From Chryseobacterium oranimense (GTDB taxonomy: Bacteria > Bacteroidota > Bacteroidia > Flavobacteriales > Weeksellaceae), in the NCBI RefSeq assembly GCF_025244725.1, contig NZ_CP104203.1:4278001-4342000 (forward strand): DNA of 64,000 nt, given 5' to 3'. Made by a program: the position numbers and the translations under genes. Below are positions 43,717 to 51,583 of this stretch, in pieces. The notes beneath the pieces were generated by a model that was not told the origin of the DNA, searched no databases, and was given only the letters and a program-made list of their open reading frames with translations. The stretch's first letter is position 1. Each line of letters begins with the position of its first letter.

Positions 43717-44388
43717 ATGATCAATCTTAAAGAAGAACTGTTGCAGAAAAATCATAAAATCCTAACCTCTATTATTTCCTTTTTTGTCATTCTGCTGTTG
43801 CAGTATTGTGCACCCCAAACCCAATACGATAAGCTGAAAAATGGAGATCTTCTTTTTGTTACAGCTAAGGAAACCGGGCTTTCTGGCGCGATTAATAATG
43901 TAACCCAAAAGCAGAAAGAAGCATCTTTTGATCATATCGGAATTGTAGAAAAAGCAAATAATCACTGGTATGTTCTCCATGCGGCTCCAAAAGGAGGTTC
44001 GCAAAAGCAGGAGCTTAAATCTTTTCTTGCCGATCAGTCTCACGAGGGCCAGAAAGTAATGATTTACCGTCTTAAACCGGAATATCAGAAGTCTATTCCT
44101 GCTGCTCTCAAAAAGGCAGAATCCATGCTTGGGAAACCATATAATTTCAATTATATCTTGGATGAAAGTTCTTACTATTGTTCAGATTATATTGAAAGGT
44201 CATTCAGGGAAGATCATATATTCAAACTGGAACCTATGACGTTCATTGATCCGAAGACCGGAAAAACCAATGAATTCTGGGCAGAATTTTATAAAAAGAA
44301 GAACTTAAAAGTTCCGGAAGGAGAACCGGGGTGTAATCCCAACGGATTGGCCGCTTCGGATAAATTGAACAAAATAGGAGAGCTGTAA
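43717..44388 (+). CDS. YiiX/YebB-like NlpC/P60-type cysteine hydrolase, lipoprotein
   Basis: A 223-residue protein. The start at ATG 43717 (MINLKEELLQ) avoids overlap with the DUF1801 gene; a longer frame from 43621 exists. A hydrophobic segment ILTSIISFFVILLLQYC ends in a probable lipidation Cys. The rest is a permuted papain-like amidase domain: KNGDLLFVTAKET, catalytic His in SFDHIGIVEKA, YRLKPEY, and SSYYCSDYIERSF. The permuted order (His before Cys) marks the YiiX group, thought to act on peptide or acyl bonds in the envelope. Substrate unknown. Confidence 0.85.
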   Translation: MINLKEELLQKNHKILTSIISFFVILLLQYCAPQTQYDKLKNGDLLFVTAKETGLSGAINNVTQKQKEASFDHIGIVEKANNHWYVLHAAPKGGSQKQELKSFLADQSHEGQKVMIYRLKPEYQKSIPAALKKAESMLGKPYNFNYILDESSYYCSDYIERSFREDHIFKLEPMTFIDPKTGKTNEFWAEFYKKKNLKVPEGEPGCNPNGLAASDKLNKIGEL

Positions 44389-44408
44389 ATATACTTTACA
44401 ATAAATAT

Positions 44409-44446
44409 GATCCCTAAAGATTTTAAGTCTTTGGGGATTTTTTTCA
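44409..44446 (+). terminator. Intrinsic terminator
   Basis: ATCCCTAAAGA and TCTTTGGGGAT form an 11-bp stem (one G-U type mismatch), followed by T-run. Confidence 0.82.
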
Positions 44447-44459
44447 GGCAAAAATGAAA

Positions 44460-44655
44460 GAATAATTTAACGCAAAGGTTTATTTTTAGTGTAAACAGTT
44501 TAAGAAAGCAAAGGGAAAATCAACTCCGTTGATTCGATGAAGGCTTGTGATTGTTACATTTTATAAAAAATCTGCTTTATCTACCCAATCAGCGAGAGGT
44601 TACAAAACAAAGCCAAAATATTTTAGTGTCTTAAGAAGAAAAAATGTTAAAATTT
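44460..44655. repeat. Intergenic element with direct and inverted repeats
   Basis: Non-coding stretch with internal repeats: TTTAACGCAA at 44467 recurs at 44713, AAGAAAGCAA at 44503 recurs at 44719, and AATCAAC-TCC-GTTGATT (44518-44534) is a perfect 7-bp inverted repeat. The look is that of a dispersed flavobacterial intergenic element, but a second full copy is not in the window. Confidence 0.4.
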
Positions 44656-44705
44656 AAAATTATTAGTCTACTAATTTGGTGGACTAATAATTTTTTATAT
44701 TTTTG
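44656..44705 (+). promoter_or_regulatory. Promoter of the NIL-domain gene with a palindrome over the -33 box
   Basis: TTTG at 44675-44678 and TATTTTTG at 44698-44705, 19 bp apart, match the Bacteroidota consensus. The TTTG lies in the 7-base loop of an inverted repeat whose 16-base arms (44656-44671 and 44679-44694, core TTAGTC/GACTAA) agree at 15 of 16 positions. A bound repressor would cover the promoter; alternatively the DNA forms a hairpin. Confidence 0.65.
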
Positions 44706-44767
44706 TCAAAGATTTAACGCAAGAAAGCAACCATGATCTAGAAAATGTTTAACCAAAAAATTGTTTA

Positions 44768-45085
44768 GTGATGATTACACCTAATCCTACGCTGCAGATA
44801 ATACCCAATAATACAATTGGACTGCCTAAAAAAGAACTGATACTGGAAATAGAATTGAATGGCAAAATGAAATTTGAGCATTTAATGAATACCATCTACA
44901 ATCAGTTTGGGATTTGCCACAGGGTGTTGTCTGCCAACGTAGAATATGTGAACGGAAACAGTTTTGGTTCGGTACAGTTATATATTAATGTAAGTTCAGA
45001 AGATTACCAGCAGCTGGAATTTTATCTGAATAAAAATAAACTCTTGAATACCATGGTGGAGTATAACTGCCGTAAGTATTTTTAA
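44768..45085 (+). CDS. NIL-domain protein (stand-alone)
   Basis: A 105-residue protein. The central part (LILEIELNGKMKFEHLMNTIYNQFGI split, RVLSANVEYVNGNSFGSVQLYINV) matches the NIL domain, an ACT-like ligand-binding fold found at the C-terminus of methionine ABC-transporter ATPases (MetN). Here it stands alone without an ATPase. It is therefore likely a small sensor or chaperone for methionine or a related compound. Strong promoter with a palindromic operator upstream and a terminator downstream, monocistronic. Ligand is inference. Confidence 0.78.
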   Translation: MMITPNPTLQIIPNNTIGLPKKELILEIELNGKMKFEHLMNTIYNQFGICHRVLSANVEYVNGNSFGSVQLYINVSSEDYQQLEFYLNKNKLLNTMVEYNCRKYF

Positions 45086-45112
45086 GGGGAGATTCATATA
45101 GTTTTAATTACA

Positions 45113-45147
45113 GAAAGTATCCGGGTTTTTACCGGGTACTTTTTTTG
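45113..45147 (+). terminator. Intrinsic terminator of the NIL-domain gene
   Basis: AAAGTATCCGG and CCGGGTACTTT pair with one G-U, followed by seven T. Confidence 0.75.
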
Positions 45148-45258
45148 TTTTTATACTTAATATGTGAGAAGATACTAAAGAAGATAATAATGATTTAAAG
45201 TGTATAACAGGTTAAAAAGCAATTAATTTCATTCCTGACTTAAAAAAATGTATTTTTA

Positions 45259-45828
45259 ATGATTATAAAACAAAAAATTATGACCATAGTTATTATTGCC
45301 TTAGTGGCAGCATTCCTTTTTTATGCAGTATCTATCTACAACCGTCTTGTGAAACTGAAAAATTTGGTTCAGGAGGCATGGAGCAGTATTGATGTGATGC
45401 TAAAAAAACGACATGACCTTATTCCCAATCTTGTGGAAACGGTGAAAGGCTATGCTACTCATGAGCGTGAAACTCTGGACAGCGTGATAAGAGCCAGAAC
45501 CCAGGCTGTAGGTGCAGATTCCGTTCAGGCTAAAGAAGCTGCCGAGAAAAACCTGAACCAGGCCATGATGAATCTTTTTGCCGTAGCGGAACAATATCCC
45601 GATCTGAAAGCCAATACCAATTTTCAACAGCTTCAGAGCGAACTTACCTCTATAGAAAACGATGTGGAAAAATCAAGAAGATATTATAACGGGACTGTCC
45701 GTGAGAATAATACCCTTGTAGAGTCTTTCCCAAGTAATATCATCGCCAACATGTACAAGTTTGAAAAGTCACCTTTCTTCGAACTTGAAAATATTGCAGA
45801 AAGAGAAGTTCCAACTGTAAAATTCTAA
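45259..45828 (+). CDS. LemA-family membrane protein
   Basis: A 189-residue protein with one N-terminal membrane span (IVIIALVAAFLFYAVSIY) and a helical-bundle domain: NRLVKLKNLVQEAWSSIDVMLKKRHDLIPNLVETVKGY in family order, ARRYYN-type SRRYYNGTVRENNTLVESFPSNIIANMYKF at the end. An internal ATG at 45280 is an alternative start. LemA proteins are widespread, exposed outside the inner membrane by the N-out topology, role unknown. The DUF2207 gene starts 3 bp after its stop, so the two proteins probably act together. Confidence 0.92.
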   Translation: MIIKQKIMTIVIIALVAAFLFYAVSIYNRLVKLKNLVQEAWSSIDVMLKKRHDLIPNLVETVKGYATHERETLDSVIRARTQAVGADSVQAKEAAEKNLNQAMMNLFAVAEQYPDLKANTNFQQLQSELTSIENDVEKSRRYYNGTVRENNTLVESFPSNIIANMYKFEKSPFFELENIAEREVPTVKF

Positions 45829-45831
45829 GAG

Positions 45832-47751
45832 ATGAGAAAGTTGCTGCAGCTTTTCCTTCTTCAGTTTTTTTGTATAGCCTTTGCACAGACTGATCTGGAG
45901 CGCATGGATCAGCCGGCCATTATCGGACCCGAAAAGATTATTTCTTTCCATTCCGATATTGATATCGATAAAAATTCGGGAGCTACCGTTACTGAAAATA
46001 TAAAAGTATACAGTCTCGGGAATAATATCAAAAGAGGAATTTTTCGTGCCCTTCCCTTATCCAGAAATCTGAATAATAAAAGCCAGAAGGTAAGGTATCA
46101 TATCATTTCCGTGAAAAAAAACGGTGAGGATGAAGATTATCATGAAGAAACAGAAGATGGCTACTTAAAAATCTATGCAGGAAATAAAGACGTGCTTCTG
46201 GATCCCGGAACCTACGATTATGAAATAAAATACAAAACAGATAACCAGATCGGCTTTTTTCCTAAGTATGATGAATTTTACTGGAACGTCAACGGAACAT
46301 ACTGGGATTTTGATATTGATACTATTTCCGCCAGGGTAAATCTTCCTGCCGGAGCAGCTATTATCCAGAATTCCTGTTATACCGGGGCTTATGGCAGTAA
46401 CAGCCAGAATTGTACTTCCAAAGTACTTTCCGATAATTCTATAGAATGGGGCGCTTCCGGCCTTAAACCTAATGAAGGTCTTACCATAGCGGTAGGTTTC
46501 AAAAAAGGAATTATGGTTCCGCCTCCGCCGCCCACTTTTCTTGAAAAATATGGTATTTTAATAGCCGGATGTATGATCTTCCTGGGATTGCTTCTGTATC
46601 TTTATTCTACATGGGTAAAATATGGGGTAGATCCTGAGACTCCAACGGTTTATCCGCAATTTAATGTCCCTGAAAATCTTTCGCCGGCCTCTCTGGGCTA
46701 CATCAACTCGGAAAGCTTTAAAAATAAATACCTGACGGCTGCTATCGTCAGTCTCGCTGTAAAAGGATATGTAAAGATTATAGAAGGCGAAGATTCCGGC
46801 CTGCTGGGCTTTTTTAATACAAAAACCTTTACGCTGAAAAAACTGAAAGAAGCAGATGAGAGCCTTCCGAAAGAAGAAATTAACCTGATGAACAGTCTTT
46901 TCTCAACGTCTGAAGATTCTGTAAAGTTTGATGGAAAATACAATTCGAAAATTGAAACTGCTGTTCAGAATTTTAAAGGAGCACTGAGCTTTCAGCATGA
47001 CAATTTCCTGAATGAAGGAAACAATATGAAGAAACTGGTATTGCCCTGGTTGGTAATCAGTATTGTTTATGCTTTGGGGTTATTTATAAGCTATACCCTG
47101 TTGCCTGAATTTGAAAGAGTTTTGGCCGGAGCATTTTTGTATGTTATTCTTTTTGTCGCTTTAGTTGTGATAACCTTTTTAATGAAAAATGCTTCCTGGA
47201 AATTTTTGATTCCGCTTCCTGTTGCTGTTATTTTGGGAGTTGGAGGAATCATTTCCGCAGGCGGAGGCGGTATTGAAAATATTAATTTCAATGTTTGCTA
47301 TATTTTTTATGTTCTTGCATTTTCGGTAATGGTGATTTTTCAATATCTGATCAGGCAGCCATCGAAAGAAAAGCTGAGAAAAAAATCATTGATAGACGGC
47401 TTCAAAATGTATATGGGAGCAGCAGAAAATGAGCAGCTGAAATTTCACAATCCTCCTCAGATGACCCCGCAGGTTTTCGAAACTCTCCTTCCTTTTGCCA
47501 TGGTAATGGGAGTTGACCAGATCTGGGGACAGAAATTTGATGAATTGCTGAAAAGAACGGCTGCAGAATATCAGAATACCTGGTACTACGGTGGTGTAAT
47601 GAACCATTATGCGTTTGCCAATACTTTAAATTCAAGCCTTACCCAATCCATACAGTCTGCATCTACCAAACCATCCAGCTCAGGCAGCGGGTCTGGTGGC
47701 GGTGGATTCTCCGGAGGAGGCGGAGGCGGTGGTGGAGGCGGTGGCTGGTAG
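45832..47751 (+). CDS. DUF2207 membrane protein with poly-glycine tail
   Basis: A 639-residue protein: signal peptide (MRKLLQLFLLQFFCIAFAQ), an extracytoplasmic DUF2207 domain (~30-225), a membrane span at ~237-257, a cytoplasmic winged-helix-like part, three further spans (~400-500) and a C-terminal region ending GSGSGGGGFSGGGG and more glycine to the final Trp. Such glycine-rich tails are usual in DUF2207 and TPM proteins that are paired with LemA. Function unknown, probably envelope stress or membrane-protein handling. Operon with LemA, closed by a strong terminator. Confidence 0.9.
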   Translation: MRKLLQLFLLQFFCIAFAQTDLERMDQPAIIGPEKIISFHSDIDIDKNSGATVTENIKVYSLGNNIKRGIFRALPLSRNLNNKSQKVRYHIISVKKNGEDEDYHEETEDGYLKIYAGNKDVLLDPGTYDYEIKYKTDNQIGFFPKYDEFYWNVNGTYWDFDIDTISARVNLPAGAAIIQNSCYTGAYGSNSQNCTSKVLSDNSIEWGASGLKPNEGLTIAVGFKKGIMVPPPPPTFLEKYGILIAGCMIFLGLLLYLYSTWVKYGVDPETPTVYPQFNVPENLSPASLGYINSESFKNKYLTAAIVSLAVKGYVKIIEGEDSGLLGFFNTKTFTLKKLKEADESLPKEEINLMNSLFSTSEDSVKFDGKYNSKIETAVQNFKGALSFQHDNFLNEGNNMKKLVLPWLVISIVYALGLFISYTLLPEFERVLAGAFLYVILFVALVVITFLMKNASWKFLIPLPVAVILGVGGIISAGGGGIENINFNVCYIFYVLAFSVMVIFQYLIRQPSKEKLRKKSLIDGFKMYMGAAENEQLKFHNPPQMTPQVFETLLPFAMVMGVDQIWGQKFDELLKRTAAEYQNTWYYGGVMNHYAFANTLNSSLTQSIQSASTKPSSSGSGSGGGGFSGGGGGGGGGGGW

Positions 47752-47769
47752 CTGATGCCTTATAGAAAT

Positions 47770-47810
47770 AAAAAAAGTCCGTTTTACAACTAGCGAAACG
47801 GACTTTTTTA
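47770..47810. terminator. Bidirectional terminator
   Basis: AAAAGTCCGTTT and AAACGGACTTTT form a 12-bp stem with an 11-base loop, A-run left, T-run right. Confidence 0.88.
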
Positions 47811-47870
47811 TTACTGTAGGAGAGTAGTGTTTGTTTAGTAAAATTCTCAACCACATTATTTAGTATAAGA

Positions 47871-48227
47871 CTAACTCTTCTTTTTATCGAGAAGCTGTTT
47901 GAGATAAGCGATCTCTTCATCTTTATCTTTCAGTCTTTGTTCGTACTGTTCTATTAATTTTTCAGAAACATTAATTGTTGCATAGTTTTGTGCTATTGCA
48001 ACTTCATTATTATTTTGATTTACAGTAATATTGTCTCCGGTCAAAAAATCCAATACACTTACCTCTAGAACTTTTGCAATATCTTCCACCTGATGGAAAT
48101 CCGGCTTACTTTTATCATTCTCAAAATTGGAATAGGTTTTCTGGGAAACATTAAGAACTTCTGCCAGGTATTCCTGAGTAAAGTTTTTGTTGATTCTCGC
48201 TTTTTTCAGTTTTTCACCTAGCGTCAT
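47871..48227 (-). CDS. XRE-family transcriptional regulator with coiled-coil tail
   Basis: A 118-residue protein: Cro/C1-type HTH at residues ~5-60 (LKKARINKNFTQEYLAEVLNVSQKTYSNFENDKSKPD in the classic spacing), then VSVLDFLTG, an Asn-rich spacer, and a C-terminal coiled coil (EQYEQRLKDKDEEIAYLKQLLDKK). The coiled coil suggests dimerisation. A TAATTTTG box on its strand at 48254-48247 is the likely promoter. It is divergent from the HExxH lipoprotein gene and may regulate the accessory genes that follow. Confidence 0.88.
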   Translation of the reverse strand: MTLGEKLKKARINKNFTQEYLAEVLNVSQKTYSNFENDKSKPDFHQVEDIAKVLEVSVLDFLTGDNITVNQNNNEVAIAQNYATINVSEKLIEQYEQRLKDKDEEIAYLKQLLDKKKS

Positions 48228-48386
48228 AATATAAAAGTATTTTCATCAAAATTACATATTTTTTTCTTTTAGAAAAATAATACGGAAACCAGTATTTTTT
48301 TACTGCATTGCATACTATATTTTTTCACATCTTTGGGATGTAGAAAAAAGTATTATATTTAACAACTTAAAAACACAAAACAACCT

Positions 48387-49718
48387 ATGAAGAAAAATTT
48401 ATCTGTCAGGCTGCTTTTCGGTGCGGCACTGGTTGCTTCTTTGGTCTCCTGCCGTTCGGAAGACTTTCTTAACAGTCATGAAGAGGCGCCACCTTCTAAA
48501 TTCAGAGTATTTACTGCTAAGGATAAAGAAGCCATTAATTATGGAAGAGGCTTTAAAACATTGCTTGAACATTATGACGATATTCATAAAGTTCAGCATA
48601 CAGCACAGGCGGTTAGAAATGCATTGAAAAATTCGTTGGAAACCACAGACGAATATGTAGAAATGAGTATCCGTTCTCAGGATTTTACAACAAAAACGAA
48701 TGAAAAGTTTACACTTTTCCCTTTAATTAAAAATCAGCAGGTTAACGGTATTATTATTGCCGTGCTAAAGAACAATGAAACCCAGGTAGAATTTTTAAAA
48801 ATGTATCCTGAGGCAGAAAACTACAGTGAAATGCTGAAATTGTTCAGGGAAGCCTATCTGAAAAACACTTTACCACAAAGACTTACTGCTAAGGCAAACG
48901 GAGATTGCAGTTCTGACGGAACGCCTTGTGATACCGGAGAAGTTATTATTACTATGCCGGGGGCAGGAGGAGGATACACAGGTGGAACCTGGAATGGAGA
49001 TACTCTTCCAACTGGTGGATGCCTGCCTTATGAGAATTGTTTAAATCACGAAGGCGGAGGAGGTGAGGGAGGCGGACAAGGGCCTGAACCTGCAAGCCCT
49101 AATCAAGATATAATTAATGAACTGAAAGACTATCCTTGCGCCCAAGATTTAGTTAAGCAATTACCAGACTTAAAAAATGATATTGCAGTAGCTATGAAAG
49201 GAATATTTAATAATAATAAAGATTATAATATTATTTTTAAGGCAAAAAGTGGCTTAGGTATTGTAGATGGAACAACATTCTCATCTTTTTCAACAGAATT
49301 CGGAACTTTTAAAGCTACAATAAATTTAAATGATGATGTTTTAAGAAATGCAACGAAGGAATATATATTAGTAACGATGTATCATGAAGTGATTCATGCC
49401 TATTTGGATTATGAAAAATTTAAATTGGGCGATACAGCATTTCAAGAACAATATCCGAGTGTAGTTGTGGGTTATGATTATGCAGCTGATGGGACTATGG
49501 TTAACAGATATACTTTTATAGAAGGGCATCAACAACTAGGTACATTTTTGACAACACTTCAAAATATTGTGTCCAATTATAATCCTAGTCTTCCAACAGA
49601 AACGGTTAAAGCAATAGCTAAAGCTGGGATAACTACAATGACAATTGCAGAGAGGGACTTGAATCAAAATGAAAGAGATACATCTCTTGGAAAACAAAAA
49701 GGAACAAAGTGTCCATAA
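48387..49718 (+). CDS. Lipoprotein with C-terminal HExxH metallopeptidase-like domain
   Basis: A 443-residue lipoprotein: signal MKKNLSVRLLFGAALVASLVSC, N-terminal helical domain (~25-170), a glycine/cysteine-rich linker (~175-245; GAGGGYTGGTWNGD, GGGGEGGG), and a C-terminal domain (~250-443). The latter has H333-E-V-I-H in YHEVIHAYLDYEKF, the zinc-protease signature, preceded by a strand ATINLNDDVL. No canonical third ligand is assigned. The composition is more A/T-rich than in the core genes. Family unknown; the fold reminds one of minigluzincin/SprT-type peptidases anchored in the envelope. Confidence 0.75.
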   Translation: MKKNLSVRLLFGAALVASLVSCRSEDFLNSHEEAPPSKFRVFTAKDKEAINYGRGFKTLLEHYDDIHKVQHTAQAVRNALKNSLETTDEYVEMSIRSQDFTTKTNEKFTLFPLIKNQQVNGIIIAVLKNNETQVEFLKMYPEAENYSEMLKLFREAYLKNTLPQRLTAKANGDCSSDGTPCDTGEVIITMPGAGGGYTGGTWNGDTLPTGGCLPYENCLNHEGGGGEGGGQGPEPASPNQDIINELKDYPCAQDLVKQLPDLKNDIAVAMKGIFNNNKDYNIIFKAKSGLGIVDGTTFSSFSTEFGTFKATINLNDDVLRNATKEYILVTMYHEVIHAYLDYEKFKLGDTAFQEQYPSVVVGYDYAADGTMVNRYTFIEGHQQLGTFLTTLQNIVSNYNPSLPTETVKAIAKAGITTMTIAERDLNQNERDTSLGKQKGTKCP

Positions 49719-49732
49719 GTAACTAAAATAAA

Positions 49733-50620
49733 ATGAAAATACTCTTATCAATATTATTATTTATTCCATGTTATATTTATTCTCAAGAATATTTTCTTTT
49801 GGATAATTTGAGAACAAATTTTAAAGTGAATGAATACACATTAGATACTCAGGAAATATATGATATCAAAAAAGATATCAATATATATAATGTATTTGTT
49901 TCTAAAAATCATATTTTATTAATTTCTGTACTTCCCGATTTAGATGAAAAAATACTTCCAAGAATGGAGGGAAGAGGTCAAAATTGGGTGCCTATTGATT
50001 ACGAGAAAATAAAAAATAAAATTTTTTCTAAGGATAAACTACAAAATGTACTTGAGGAATGGATCATAAATAATAGTCCTGATAAGAAAACCTTACAGTA
50101 TAAGTTGGTCAAAAAAGAAAATGGGAATTACTATGTGTCGAAAATGTGTTTAACAGAAGTTTTCAGTATTGGTAATTATAAGCATCCATTAGTTTCTTCC
50201 TATGGTACAATCAATACTGCAGAACAAAAAGTGACCATAAAAGAAATGGAAAAGAACTTTAAGCAGCAATTCCCTGAGAAAGCTTTTATAATGGACACGA
50301 GAAACGGAATTTTAAATAAACAATTGGATATTTCTTATAGTTTTAGAAACTATCTATCTAAAGAATATGCAATCAAGGGAAATAAGGCTTACCAGTTTTG
50401 GACTTTTGATGGATGGTGGATGCATGATGGGTATGATGAACATCGTGGCATAGATCGTTTTTTATATATTCCAGATAAAGGAATTGTTGGTGGTTCTTAT
50501 GATTTTTATTTCAGGCTTAAACCTAAAATCTCATCCAATGATTATTTTACTGTCTCGATAGATGATTTATGGAATAATATTATTAATGAAAAAATAATGA
50601 TTGCTAAAGAATTAAAATAA
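49733..50620 (+). CDS. Hypothetical secreted protein
   Basis: A 295-residue protein with signal peptide MKILLSILLFIPCYIYSQ. No domain is recognised. The mature part alternates beta-strands and aromatic segments (YAIKGNKAYQFWTFDGWWMHDGYDEHRG in two parts, PDKGIVGGSYDFYFRL). It follows the HExxH lipoprotein after 14 bp and is probably co-transcribed. Low G+C content and the lack of familiar motifs suggest recent acquisition or a lineage-specific gene. Confidence 0.65.
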   Translation: MKILLSILLFIPCYIYSQEYFLLDNLRTNFKVNEYTLDTQEIYDIKKDINIYNVFVSKNHILLISVLPDLDEKILPRMEGRGQNWVPIDYEKIKNKIFSKDKLQNVLEEWIINNSPDKKTLQYKLVKKENGNYYVSKMCLTEVFSIGNYKHPLVSSYGTINTAEQKVTIKEMEKNFKQQFPEKAFIMDTRNGILNKQLDISYSFRNYLSKEYAIKGNKAYQFWTFDGWWMHDGYDEHRGIDRFLYIPDKGIVGGSYDFYFRLKPKISSNDYFTVSIDDLWNNIINEKIMIAKELK

Positions 50621-50657
50621 ATAAACCTCTTCAGAGTCTTGTTTTAAATTACAAATA

Positions 50658-50982
50658 ATGAAAAAGATAGTAATATTATTTATATTGGTAACAAGTCTAA
50701 TAGCATGCAAAGCACAGCAAACATATCCTCTTAATATAGATTTCGAAGAAATACCTCAAGGCTCTTATTTAAAAGATTTAAATGACGAATTAACACCATA
50801 TATAGGAGAGTATAAAGCTAATTTTGAAGGAAATGAAATTAGATTGTTTATTAGTAAAGAAACAATGAAATTTTTAATATCGTGCTAATGATATTGTAAT
50901 TGATGATAGTAAGTGTCCACCGGGAACAGATATTAATATTTATTTGCCAGAAACAAAGGATTTGATTTTTACTAAACAGTAA
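50658..50982 (+). pseudogene. DUF6705-like lipoprotein, frameshifted/internally deleted
   Basis: The first 76 codons (MKKIVILFILVTSLIACKAQ signal, FEEIPQGSYLKDLNDELTPYIGEYKANFEGN split) look like the start of a DUF6705-type Chryseobacterium lipoprotein, then stop at 50886. In the next frame, directly after, 32 codons read NDIVIDDSKCPPGTDINIYLPETKDL (in pieces) to a stop at 50980, which looks like the family's C-terminus. The ~170-200-residue family length is not reached, so the middle appears to be lost with a frame change. Confidence 0.55.
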
Positions 50983-51509
50983 TGAAAGATTTAATATGTT
51001 TGAGTGTACTATTATGTAGAACAAGGCAAGTTTATTGTCCAAAACTGGTGATATATACCATCTTTTGTTCTATTTTACTAATTTCTTGTGTGTCCAAAAA
51101 AAATACAGAAGAATATATTCAGTTTAAGCATGAAAATATAATGGTGATAAAAGGAGATAAGCTTATAATCACTTTAATTCCTACAATAAGTAAAAGGAAA
51201 AAGTCAGTGATTGTAAAAACTTTAAAAAACAACGAACCATATGATAATAAGAGAATAACTAATGCTGAGTATAAGAAAATATATGAATTGGTAATAAAAA
51301 CCAGTCAAAAAGATATAGAGTTACCTCAAAGTCCCAACAGATTAGTTTCTATTGTGGATGGTGGAAATAATTCAATCATTATCAAAAAAGATTCAATTGA
51401 AAAAAAATTAAGTACACATGGTATTTCTAAGGAATATCATAGAAATTTTTTTGAAGCAGTTGAGCTTATTCTAAAGTCAGCAAAACTTACAGTTAATGAT
51501 ATTAATTAA
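50982..51509 (+). CDS. Hypothetical lipoprotein
   Basis: Up to 175 residues, but the ATG at 50982 leaves an unusual N-terminus before the lipoprotein signal LVIYTIFCSILLISC (lipidation Cys at about residue 36); a shorter version starting at a GTG at 51046 is possible. The mature part is basic and beta-rich (NIMVIKGDKLIITLIPTISKRKK, RLVSIVDGGNNSIIIKKDS in pieces). No domain recognised. The start codon overlaps the end of the broken DUF6705-like gene (TAATG). Confidence 0.55.
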   Translation: MKDLICLSVLLCRTRQVYCPKLVIYTIFCSILLISCVSKKNTEEYIQFKHENIMVIKGDKLIITLIPTISKRKKSVIVKTLKNNEPYDNKRITNAEYKKIYELVIKTSQKDIELPQSPNRLVSIVDGGNNSIIIKKDSIEKKLSTHGISKEYHRNFFEAVELILKSAKLTVNDIN

Positions 51510-51533
51510 ATATTGAAAAGTATTAAACTAAAA

Positions 51534-51567
51534 GAAATAGGCTGTCTAACCAGACAGCCTATTCTAT
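51534..51567. terminator. Bidirectional terminator at the end of the accessory block
   Basis: AATAGGCTGTCT and AGACAGCCTATT, perfect 12-bp stem, loop AACC, between convergent genes (lipoprotein and murA). Confidence 0.88.
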
Positions 51568-51583
51568 TAATAAATATAATATT

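Noticed and set aside
44460..44767. SAM-type riboswitch upstream of the NIL-domain gene
   Set aside because: The transcript probably starts at ~44711, leaving ~57 bases, too short for a SAM-I aptamer; no matching conserved core seen.
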